DNA from: Microcebus murinus
Lineage: Eukaryota > Chordata > Mammalia > Primates > Cheirogaleidae
NCBI RefSeq assembly: GCF_040939455.1
Contig: NC_134109.1
Coordinates: 69,790,501-69,854,500, forward strand
Length of the DNA stretch: 64,000 bases
Reading direction: 5' to 3'
Part shown: one piece after another, positions 24,103-64,000 of the stretch
How positions within the stretch are numbered: the stretch's first letter is position 1
Layout: every line of letters starts with the position of its first letter
Notes under the pieces: generated by a model
The model's input: the letters and a program-made list of their open reading frames with translations, nothing else
The model's database searches: none
Told to the model about the DNA's origin: nothing
Position numbers and translations under genes: made by a program

Positions 24103-24256
24103 ATTTTTTAGTTGGCCAATTAATTTCTTTCTGTTTATAGTAGAGACAGGATCTCGCTCTTGCTCAGGTTGGTTTCAAACTACTGATCTTGAGCGATCCT
24201 CCCGCCTTGGCCTCCCAGAGTGCTAGGATTACAGAGGTGAGCCACCATGCCCTGCC
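23920..24256 (-). repeat. lemur-type Alu with internal (ATCT)n
   Basis: Full-length antisense Alu. An ATCT tetranucleotide array (about 24,068-24,102) has grown in the middle A/T-rich linker. The flank 'aataatg?gtataatatg' is duplicated. Confidence 0.92.
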
Positions 24257-24259
24257 AAT

Positions 24260-25640
24260 AATGAGTATAATATGAATGCAGCATGCAAAAGTGGACATGT
24301 GCAATTATTTAATAGCTGTGGGAGTGAAGAATCCAGAGCTGGAGGATGGGAAGTTTGACTGGAACTGGGAAATCTGGGAGGGGAAGGGTCTTTGGAAGGA
24401 AGACAAGTTCAGCCTTTGACGTGGTCAGTGTGATGTGGCAGGGGGACAATACATGGGAAGTAAATAGCAGGAAATATGGGTTAGGATTTTGAGAGACCAA
24501 GAGAAAACACAGAGCACTGACAACTAACATCATCAGCATTCTCAGAGACCTCATAGAACACTGCTGGAGGGAGGGGGTCTGGCACCTGGACAGCACTCCC
24601 CAATGACTTCATCAGCCTCAGAAGCCACAGGAAACCAGCTTTGTCGCCCTAAAGTGAATGTCTTTTAACCTCTGGACTTCATCTGGCAAAGACTGGAGTT
24701 AAGAGCAATGTGAAGCATCAGGCATCTGAGCTTCATGTTGTTCCTCTCTTAAACTCCTTTGCCTTTCATGAGCATCACACTCTGTATTTTATTTGGCTTT
24801 AACATTTTGTTATACACTCATGCTTTTGTCTAACATCCTTCTGTTCTGTGGGTCTGTATTTATGCAGTTACTTTTGTACAAGTGGATTGCTCTGGAATAT
24901 TAGGGGACTTTTAACGGTTGTGATTAATAATGACGTTGGAGAAGAAACATAAGTGAAGCTGACTCTGGGTAGTCAATTCCACTTCGTTTTGTAACCTCTT
25001 CCCATTTTTGCATGCGTGTGACAAAATTCTAAGAAGAAGAAGTTGTGGAGAGGAGTGGGAAGTGTTCAGGGATTCTTTCATTATCTTCCTCTCTAGCACA
25101 GCACAAGGATCAAATCACTGTCAACTCACTCAAGAAATGTGAGAACTAAAGCCTATAAATCACCCACACAATACACTACTTGCAATATTATTTCCTTACT
25201 AGTTACATAATTTATTGTAATATATCCTCTTCTCTTCCCAGACCTGTCAAATCTCTGCTAAATCAGTACTGGCTAAATTCTTTGTTAAATGACCTAACTT
25301 CAAGATGGACAAATTATGACCTCGGGCTACACTCTTCCTTCTTGCCTGGCGGCTGGGAAGTCCCTTAAGTTCTGTGCCTTTCCACTAGACTGGCCTTGAA
25401 GGCGGGTGGCTCTCTGTGGCTCTTTGCAGAGGCAACATTGGCTTTCAAAAATGCCAAAGCTGGGTCGTCCAAACGGTATACAAAAGGTAATTGTACTATT
25501 TACAAGCCATATTTTAGCCTCAAAACGTGGTGAAACATTTCCAGATCCCTTTTCTGGAATGAGTTCAGCAATCCCCTCTTTTGTTAGGTTCTGCGCTGCG
25601 GCTAAGATCTTCAGATGAAAGGTGCTCTGGACTCAAGAGA
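24260..25640. other. single-copy intergenic DNA upstream of CpG island
   Basis: No Alu, recognised gene or RNA gene is visible. The short open frames here have no recognisable motif. Confidence 0.5.
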
Positions 25641-25649
25641 CTCCCACCT

Positions 25650-26690
25650 CCCCGACACCCGCGGCCTGGACATTCTTGACGAAGTGCTGCCTCCTGGCGG
25701 CCGCTCCACTGCCCCACATCTTCCAGGCCTGGAGGAAACCACTTTCCTTAATTTGGAATTTCTAGGCTGACGCAACAGCTCCACCAGAGGGGCGGGGAGT
25801 CGCGGACCTGTAGTGCAAGAGACGGCTTTCCGGAAGACCCCTCCCCCGGCTCCAAGCAGGCGCCGCCCCTCCCCTGCCCCCCCCGCCCCCCAAGGGGCTT
25901 CCCAGGCTGGGGGCCCTACGGAGTTGCAGCCGGGCGTCTCCGGGCTGGAGGCGGGTTGCCGGGGTTTGGGGCTCTCGCCCAGACCCCCGTCTGGCCGTCT
26001 GCGCGAGCTGGATGGGGAGGGAGGGAAGAGGAAGCTGAGCGTTCCTGGGACGAAGGACTAGTCTCTAAGGGTATCCGCGGTCATTTTCGTTTCCCCGGGG
26101 CAGTGAAGCTGTGCCGGAGCGAGGAGAGCGCAGGGGAGCGGGCTTCGAGGCCTCTCGGTTCTCGGACCTTTGCTCCCTTCGCCTGCACCCACCACAGCCC
26201 CTCTTCTAGCGCTTCCTGGAGTCGGGGACGGGCGGGGGCTGCTTGGGCAGGTGGAGAGAACGAAGGGACGCCCCGTGGGGTGAGGTCCTGGTCCCCCAGG
26301 CAGAGTCCCTGTCGAGCTCCGCTGCCAGACCTGGACGTCGGGGGCGAGCCAGCTCTTCTAAGGGGCCCTGAGGGCGGACGGTGGGTGGTCGGGGCTCGGG
26401 AAGGAAGGCTTGCGCCTGGGGCGGGGACACGGAACTCGGGGCCCAAGGGCAGTGGGGACACAGGGAAACGGCGGGGGCCCGGAGACAGCCGGAGTGGGTG
26501 GGTGGGAGGGAATGTGGGAGGAAGGGGCAAAGGTGAGCGCCGCGAGCTGGCGGGGCGGGGGCGGAGGGGGGATGGGAAGGGGCGAGCGACAGGCCAGCGA
26601 GGATCGCGGGGGAGGGGAGCGCTGGCGGTGGGCGACGGGCGGCGCGGGGTGCGGGGAGAAGAGTTCACACTTAGGGGTTTACGGTTCCGC
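25650..26690. promoter_or_regulatory. CpG island, orphan candidate promoter
   Basis: About 1 kb of very GC- and CG-rich sequence between the MRPL52 promoter (5.8 kb away) and the first supported SLC7A7 exon (4.9 kb away). A strong donor-like CAAAG|GTGAGC lies at 26,532/26,533 on the plus strand. Two long antisense/sense open frames here are GC-driven, with no domain. It could be an alternative SLC7A7 promoter or a noncoding RNA promoter. Confidence 0.6.
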
Positions 26691-27124
26691 TCTTCTTGAG
26701 CCCACCTGCATTTGTGTGAACCTGAGCGCTCTCCTCTCTCTGCCTTCTCTGCCCTTTAACCCATTGGCGGCTGTAGTCCGGCACTTCCCTCTCGCCACCT
26801 CCACGCTGCACCTAGACCGCTCACCTGAGCCTGGGTGTGGGACACAACAGCCAAGAACTTCCCGGAGATAAGGGACTTTTTGTTTTGTCTTTGTTTTCCC
26901 ATTAATGAAACAAAAAATCCATTTCAAGCCATTCTAGGCTTCCCAGTAAAACTGTGAAAAACATACTTTTCTTCCCTTCAACCCATTACTGTCCAAAAAA
27001 ATAAGTACTTCTCCAAATACTCCTTGCTTAGGAGGCAGGGCAGCAGCGACACAGGGGGCCTGGAGAGCAAATTCAAGGACTGTCTGGCAGTCCAGCCTGC
27101 CGGGAAGTCAGTCAAGGAGAATCA

Positions 27125-27420
27125 ACATTGTTCATTGATTAATTTATTCATCCAACAAATATTTATTGACTGCCTGTATGAGCCTTGCACTGTGTGATGC
27201 AGTGGTGAACAAAGCTCTTCTGATGCTTACATTCTAGTGGGGGAAGTGACAACAAAAAATCAACACTGGGAATGAACAGTATCACTAGGAAGAACATTCC
27301 AGGGAGGCAGGGATTGCAAAGGCTTTGAGGTGGGAGCTTAAGTACTTGCTGGTGGCCACAGCAGGGAGTCCAGTGTGGCTGGAGTGGAGTGTGGGTGAGA
27401 GAAGGGGCCAGTGCCAGACA
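27125..27420 (-). repeat. L2 fragment
   Basis: Antisense L2 3' end: 'attcatccaacaaatatttattgactgcctg' style start, then 'gcttacattctagtggggga' and 'acattccagggaggcaggga'. Confidence 0.65.
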
Positions 27421-28479
27421 GGGACGGCTTTCTTGTCTCTTTTCCTAGGACTTTCCTCACAACTTGGACCTGGCCCCAGAGTGCAATTAAGGGGCCAACC
27501 AGCTGGGTAGTAGCCTGGGTTTACAGGGCACTAAATTATCCTTGGAATAATTCAGATATTTGGTGCCAGGGAATTCTGATTTCTATGTCTTGTGGAAATG
27601 TAAATTGGCTCCCATCCAGTGACTTAGAATACTTGACAACTCCTTACCTGGAACACCTGTCTCTGGGGTAATTTTGCAACACACAGGTGCAAGTTGCAGG
27701 GTGTAGCTCAGAGTCCAGCCAGCTGACAGTTGCCTAAAGGCATCAGTCACAGCTGGAATTCTGAAAATGTGTGATGCACTGTGAAATGCTGCTCCCTGAG
27801 GACAGAGATTTATGCTATTGTCTACACTATAAGTGGTTTAATACGCCTACCAAGAATTTGTCTGCTTCAGAATATTGCATGTGATGAATTTATGCAATAA
27901 TCTCTAACTTGGAATATAAAGAGGCTTACCCAGTTTTTATTTGAGGAAAATCAGTATTTGCTCCACTTCTGCCAAGTCAACATTCAACAGATTTTAAATA
28001 ACAATTGGTTTGAAGGGCTGCCAACTCCTTAGCCTGCTCTGGGTGCCAAGGCCCAGTTGGCTCTTACCTGATGACACATCAATGTTACCTGAACCAGTTG
28101 GGGATCTGCGCTGTGAGTGGGCTTGCTTGGTGTTTGTGCACATGGCTGTAGCGCTACAGGTGGCCTTCATTGGCTTGCTTTAGGGGCTGAAATGGCACTG
28201 AAACTCTTGAAATGGGACTGCAGAGTTTTTTTGCCCGACTCATGGGATCATACACCCTCTGAAGGACTAAGGATAGTACGGGAGTGGGAGATGAGTGGGA
28301 AATGGAATGAGGGGGAGAAGGGATTTTTAAGGGACATCAGAGGGCACTGTAAATCATGGGGAAAGATGAAGTGCTCAGTAACAAGAACTGGGGGACTGAG
28401 GTAGGGAGGAGGAGGTGCTGAGACGAGTGAAGGTGCCTGGAGGTTGGCAGGGGTGGAGGCCCTCTGGGTCTGACAAGGC

Positions 28480-28719
28480 AGTCCCAGCTCCAGCCCGTCC
28501 CCGTCCCCTGGCCCCTCCCCGCTGCCGGCCAGAGTTGCACATGTGTTTTCCTGTTTTGCATTTCAGTCCCGTCACCCTCTCTTTTCTGCTCCTCAGAGTC
28601 AACAGCTGCTGCAGCAGGAGCCATACCCTTGGTTCCCCTAACTAGCACTTTCCCCTCCCACCCCTCACTGCGTGTTGGTAATCTCTCCTCCCAGCACCTG
28701 CCCAAAGGTCAAGGGACAG
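28480..28719 (+). other. SLC7A7: possible noncoding first exon of SLC7A7
   Basis: Ends at a strong donor, GGGACAG|GTAAGA (28,719/28,720), in a moderately GC-rich, Alu-free area about 9 kb from the MRPL52 start, close to the spacing I recall between the two human start sites. The 5' boundary is a guess and no transcript evidence is available here. Confidence 0.25.
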
Positions 28720-30244
28720 GTAAGAGGTGGGAGAGGAGGGACAACGGGGTGGAGAGAGGGGAAGTGCAGGAGGAGGATGGAGCGAGTCCTGAAAACCGGC
28801 TGAACGGAGACCCAAGAGCCGCGTGTTTCCTGGTCCCAGCCCTTGCCCTCCCTGGGGAGAACTCTCTGCCCAGGGACTTCATCCCTTCGTTAATAGAAGC
28901 CCTTGCCACAGGAGTAAACAATTTCTTTCTTCTTTCACATTTTTTTTTGTTTGTTTAAAAGAGACTGTCTTAGACACAGTGGAATATAGAAAAACAAATG
29001 GAGAACCGGGGAGGGAGGAGCTGAGCTCTGAGCTTGGAGTAATGGGGAAATCAAACCATACTAGAGTTTATCTGTTTTCTGTTTCTGTTGTCAGGGGAGG
29101 CAGTACAACTGGAGACAGGAAGGCAGGACATGGGGTTTCTGGGGGAGAAAGTGTGTTCTCACAGTAGCTCTCTGAGCTAGACTAAGAACCAGGACCCTGA
29201 ACTGTGTGCTAGTTCCTGGAGGAAGTGTGTTTTGGTGTTGCCATTGGAGGGTAGGGTCAGGGCGAGGGGCTCCACAGCCTGCTTTGTCAGGCACTGCTGC
29301 TGAGGACCCTGCTGCCTACTTCTGAATCTGGAATTTGTTCCACAGGCTGTGGGATGACTGTGTTGCCTTAACCTCCACGAGGCCCTCGGAGATAGTGCAC
29401 CTCAGACAGGGGAGGATGACAAGGGGCGCTGTTTTATCATGAGGTTTCTCCTGTAAAGCCTGCGGTGGGAGAGCACCCTCAGGAGATCCTAGGGGTGCTG
29501 CTGGTCCCAGGCTGCCTGAAAGGCAGAAGCCTTACCCCGAGACCCAGGGTCTTAGGGAGGAATGTGAGCTGCCAAAGATGGTGCCTTCCTGTCCACGGTG
29601 CTAGGCAGCGGTTGAGAAAAGAGGGGCTTCACCTTCTCCGTGAATGGCAGTCTTTCTTGCTCAGTTGGTGCGGGGGCCACTGAAGCAGGCTAGAAAGGAG
29701 ATTCCACTCATAGCACTTCCTGGTGCGACCACTAGGACATGCTGTTTGCTGGAGTGTGCCTTTCGTCCTCAGGCAGTTTTGGCTCAAGATGTGGTGAAGG
29801 GGTCTTTAGTTTCAGATCCCACCACACTTCTCTTCCCTTGGGCCTTCCTTTCTTTCTTTACATCACACGAGGATGCATGCCTACCCCATGGTGCCAAGGA
29901 ATTTGGTCTTAAAAGGGCAGGCTTGATGGTGTGTTTGCATGTGTTTTTGTTTGCTTTAGAAATGGGCACCCTAGCAATAGCAGCACTGCCAAGGGGACTT
30001 GCAATCGCCTCTCATCCTCTCACAGAATGAGAAAGGGAAGGAGTAGCCAGGAGAGATGAACAAGCTTTGTTGGTAGCCTAGGCTCAGTGGCAGAGGTTTT
30101 CTTTTTAATCTAATCACATCCTGCCCCAGGTAATTCAGTAGGAAGCCAGCTGTAGTGCTTTTCTGTCTAAAAGGAAGGCCTCCTGGTGACTGGGGCTGGT
30201 TAGAGCGTGGGGAGGTGGGGAGATAGCATAGTTCTGTGCTGAGA

Positions 30245-30425
30245 GTGTGTGAGCTCTGAAATCTAGCTAACTCACCCCCTTCTCTACTTCTACTAAGTCA
30301 CCCTGGCTAGTGACTTAGTACCTGTTTTAAGGGGATGCAGGGAGGGTCTGATGAGATAAGGTGGTTAAGTGCTTAGCGGTGTGTCTGGCCTGGGTAAGTG
30401 CTCAATACATGCTATTATTTATTAC
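30245..30425 (+). repeat. MIR SINE
   Basis: Sense MIR with '...gataaggtggttaagtgcttag' and 'gtaagtgctcaatacatgctatta' 3' half. Confidence 0.6.
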
Positions 30426-31587
30426 AGGAGCATTTTAGGGGTGTGTGTGGGGTCCTGGCGCAAAAGGACAGTCTCCCCTGGATGGATTTCAGATTTTTGT
30501 GAGGCTGTCTTGGGATTCCCCTCCTAGTTTAAATTAAAAGTTTAAGGGACCAGAATGGGAGGATATAGGGTAGAGATAAATCTCCCAGGAATTTTTAGAT
30601 CTCTACTCTCTGGTTATAGAATAACCAAAGAGGGCTAGGGAGAAGGGACAGACAGTTGGGTTTCAGAAGGTTTAGGGTATATTTCTGTTGGAAGAGACCC
30701 AGAATATCAGGTTTCAAGTAGACTATAAAGAGAATAAACTATATGATTCCCAGAAAATGTCCAGCTGCTTCTGGGTGTTCTGGGCCTGTCTGTCCAAGAT
30801 AACTTAGTGAAATATTATTTCCTCACTTATTTTTAATGATAGTGGAGTAAACTTGTATTTGAGGAAGGTATTTATAGGAATTTATGCTTATCCCAAAGAT
30901 CTTGGTATGTTTTCTTAAGGGTAAAAGGGCAGGTGTGTTGGGTGGGGATGCAGTTAGAGGTTTGATCTCTTAACCTCATTTCCTTGGAAGTAGCTTTAGT
31001 CTCAGACTTTGGGGTACTGGCCCAAGTTTAGGGGCAGCCACCCATCTCTCTGCATGGGGAAGTGTTCAGAGTTCTTCTCTTAGGACGCCTAATCACGGGT
31101 GCAGGGACTGCTCTTATACTTCCTCTAATCTCAGCATGTGAACAAGCCTTTGTGTCACACTGTGCAACCTTCCTGCCTTTTAAAATTGCTTGGAGTGAGA
31201 GAGAGGGGCTAGGGTGGAGCACAGAGGACCCAGAGAGAGTGCTGTGCATTCCTTCTGGGCCACTGCCCTGTCCTGGCTAACATGCTTTAGGACACTTCCT
31301 CAAGGACTACAGAAACTGCACCCAGCTGACTGTCATTTCTTCAGGGTCCCCAGTCCCAGAGCAGAGCTGACAAAGGAGATTCCTGAGAGTGCCTTCTTAT
31401 CACAGAAAGTGCTGAGCCAAGAGCTAGCTGCCCCTTTTGCAGATGTGAAGGGCCAGTGAACATTGGACCCAGACGGTTACTTAACACTCCTTTTCCCCTC
31501 CCTCACCTCTTCCTTTGCCTGCTGCCTCTCCCCTCCACCCTTCTTTACTTAAATCCACAGGCATTTTGGCCTTCCCTTTTATTGCAG

Positions 31588-31697
31588 GCTGAAAAGGAAG
31601 AGCACTGGACCACAGATCCTGGATCCTGGAGGGCATCTCTCTCCCTGACTGCTGCTGGCCTCTGCCGTGGGAGCCTGCTACTGTCCAGGACCAGGGA
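31588..31697 (+). other. SLC7A7: noncoding 5' UTR exon of SLC7A7
   Basis: 110 bp with a good pyrimidine-tract acceptor (cttttattgcag) and a GTGAGTG donor, lying 1.1 kb upstream of the first coding exon. Human SLC7A7 has noncoding exons upstream of its ATG exon. Splice sites are seen; assignment is by position. Confidence 0.55.
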
Positions 31698-32775
31698 GTG
31701 AGTGTGAGTCCCACCCTCTCCCCTCATCCCCACTGGCCCTGCTACCCTGTTTGCTGCTCTGCAGTGTCTGGTCACTTTGTCTGCCAGTGCCTCTTGCCCT
31801 AGTACCTCTCCACTTGCTTGACTAGCTACTTCTCTTTTCTTCTCAGCAGTCTCCTGCTGTTTCCCAGCATTTGCTGCCGGCTTCAGCTGTTTCCTTGCCT
31901 TGGCTTTGGGTGGTGTCTTTCCAGCGGCAACTCTGGGGTGGGAGCAGTCATCAGCTGCCTCTAAACACTCCTAGGTTCTGCTACGTTTGGATCATCCTTC
32001 TCTCATTCATACTTTTTTGGGTGTTACAGCTATGCTGATGTGAGGGATTTGATGGCAGGAGGCCCAGAATACTAGAGATTGGGAAAGGCATCTGGACAAG
32101 GCAAGGCAGCAGAAAAGAGAATAGTTTGCCTTCTTTCAGGGTAGGATGGGGCTGCTTGGGCTTTGCCCAGGGCTGAAGACTCCAGCAGGGGGTTAGGGGA
32201 TATTCCCTGAATAGTGGGTAGTTGTGGGTTTCCAGCAGATCTCTGAAGCCTGTAAGCGTGCCAGAGTAGAGACTGTGGGGAAAAGAGCAGTAGTACTATG
32301 AACAGATTTCACAAATCAGCTGCTTGCAAGGTGGGTTCCTAATGTTGCATCTCAGCACAGGTGAGAGCTGAAATTAAAATTGGAGGGAAGACAGACCTTT
32401 TTGGGGTATGGCTGACAACTCAGGCTCAAACCACTATGGTTATCCCTGGGAGTGGCCAAGCTGCCCCCATGCTGGTATCACAGCAGGCCCAGATAGGACC
32501 AGGATTTAGTTTTCCATTTAGTAAGCCAGGTGGGCAGCATCATCCTAATGATGAGAGGCAAATGCTTTCTCTCTGGGGAGAGTGCCTTCCCTTAAAACTC
32601 AGGTGGGGGTCGTTCTGATGAGCCAGCTGGAGAAGGGTCATTTGGAGGTGGGAAGCAAGAGAGAGGTCTCTGAAGTGGTGGGTGGACTGTCCATGTCTAC
32701 CCCGTGGCTGGGTAGAGGTTCTACGTAATTGCCAACCATCCAAAATATATCATCATCTTTCTTCCTTAGAGGGCA

Positions 32776-32793
32776 ATGCCAGGAAGCTGGTGA
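32776..32793 (+). promoter_or_regulatory. short upstream open reading frame in SLC7A7 5' UTR
   Basis: ATG-CCA-GGA-AGC-TGG-TGA, five codons, ending 23 bases before the main ATG in the same exon. Its start context (gcaATGc) is weak compared with the main start. Confidence 0.5.
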
Positions 32794-32816
32794 AGGTTTT
32801 CTGCTCCTTCCCCACC

Positions 32817-63625
<30,809 letters not shown>

Positions 63626-64000
63626 ATACCATCTGGAATCCTGAGATGTGGAAAGTAGGGGCTTCTTGTCTCCTACTGGTTGGCGCTAAGGAAGTTGAAA
63701 AGGAAAGCTCACTTCTTTGGAGGCACTCGGCCAGAAGCCCGGTCTAGGCAGCTTCAATCTTTGAACTTACTTTTTGAGAGATGAAAAGTAATTTATTTTT
63801 TTTGCTACATATTATTCCAGACTTTTTAAAAGGAATGATAAAGCAGACTGTGGTGGGAGCATGTCAAGTGTGGGCTTGTTCTTAATAGCATCTCTGGGTT
63901 TGCCTACCCACTCTTTTCCTTTGAAAGGCCCACAATGTTCCAAACTTCTCCTCTCCTTTGAGAGCCATAAAACTGTCACAGGTGCTGGACAACAATAAAA
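63626..64000 (+). other. SLC7A7: SLC7A7 3' UTR (cut by window edge)
   Basis: About 375 bases from the stop codon to the window end; the cleavage site lies just beyond. Confidence 0.85.
63994..63999 (+). terminator. SLC7A7: poly(A) signal of SLC7A7
   Basis: AATAAA one base from the window end, in the context acaacAATAAAa. No earlier AATAAA is seen in the 3' UTR. Confidence 0.85.

Larger units (their letters stand above)
26700..31587. other. SLC7A7 5' flank and/or first intron
   Basis: Free of Alus. It contains an antisense L2 (27,125-27,420) and a MIR (30,245-30,425). No protein-coding exon is recognised; a possible noncoding first exon is listed separately. Confidence 0.5.

Noticed and set aside
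24066..24103. Regular ATCT array considered as a CRISPR-like or satellite array
   Set aside because: Simple tetranucleotide microsatellite inside the linker of an Alu.
26081..26668. 195-codon minus-strand and 247-codon plus-strand frames in the CpG island
   Set aside because: Long frames are expected in very GC-rich DNA. The translations are Pro/Arg/Gly/Ser-biased without domain or homologue, and both strands are open at once.

Overview
The window is vertebrate nuclear DNA, almost certainly from a strepsirrhine (lemur-like) primate. The evidence is spliced, GT-AG bounded genes that encode proteins of human length, plus about thirty dimeric 7SL-derived Alu elements. Many of these Alus carry the variant left/right-arm sequence I associate with lemur Alus (the 'cagcctagctcacagcaacctcaaactcctggg' type, described here rather than searched). 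The gene order matches human 14q11.2 in inverted orientation.

Layout. (1) 1-3,855: intergenic DNA downstream of MMP14, with one MIR and a MARE/AP-1-like site. (2) 3,855-13,900, minus strand: MMP14 (membrane-type 1 matrix metalloproteinase), ten coding exons, 582 codons, a 1.7 kb 3' UTR with an AU-rich end, and a GC-rich TATA-less promoter. (3) 15,815-19,900, minus strand: MRPL52, a mitochondrial large-subunit ribosomal protein, five coding exons, 124 codons, with a housekeeping-type promoter holding two YY1-like motifs. (4) 20,000-25,600: Alu-dense intergenic DNA. (5) 25,650-26,690: a CpG island with no assigned transcript. (6) 28,500-64,000, plus strand: SLC7A7 (y+LAT1 amino-acid transporter light chain). 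It has one supported and one tentative noncoding 5' exon and nine coding exons (511 codons). A 24.8 kb intron (33,316-58,162) is packed with L2, Alu, Tigger, hAT and Y-RNA-derived insertions. The poly(A) signal lies in the last seven bases of the window.

The three genes are independent functionally: pericellular proteolysis, mitochondrial translation and cationic amino-acid export. SLC7A7 and MRPL52 are arranged head to head about 9 kb apart; MRPL52 and MMP14 are tandem on the minus strand. I found no operon, phage, CRISPR array or other prokaryotic feature, and no new multi-gene system. The most interesting signals are fine-scale. Two Y-RNA retropseudogenes (Y1 and Y3) with perfect target-site duplications lie in one intron. 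Two Alus are stacked on the same target site, giving three copies of it. MMP14 intron 5 has an ambiguous GC-AG boundary. The MRPL52 poly(A) signal overlaps its stop codon. The 25.6-26.7 kb CpG island is an orphan.
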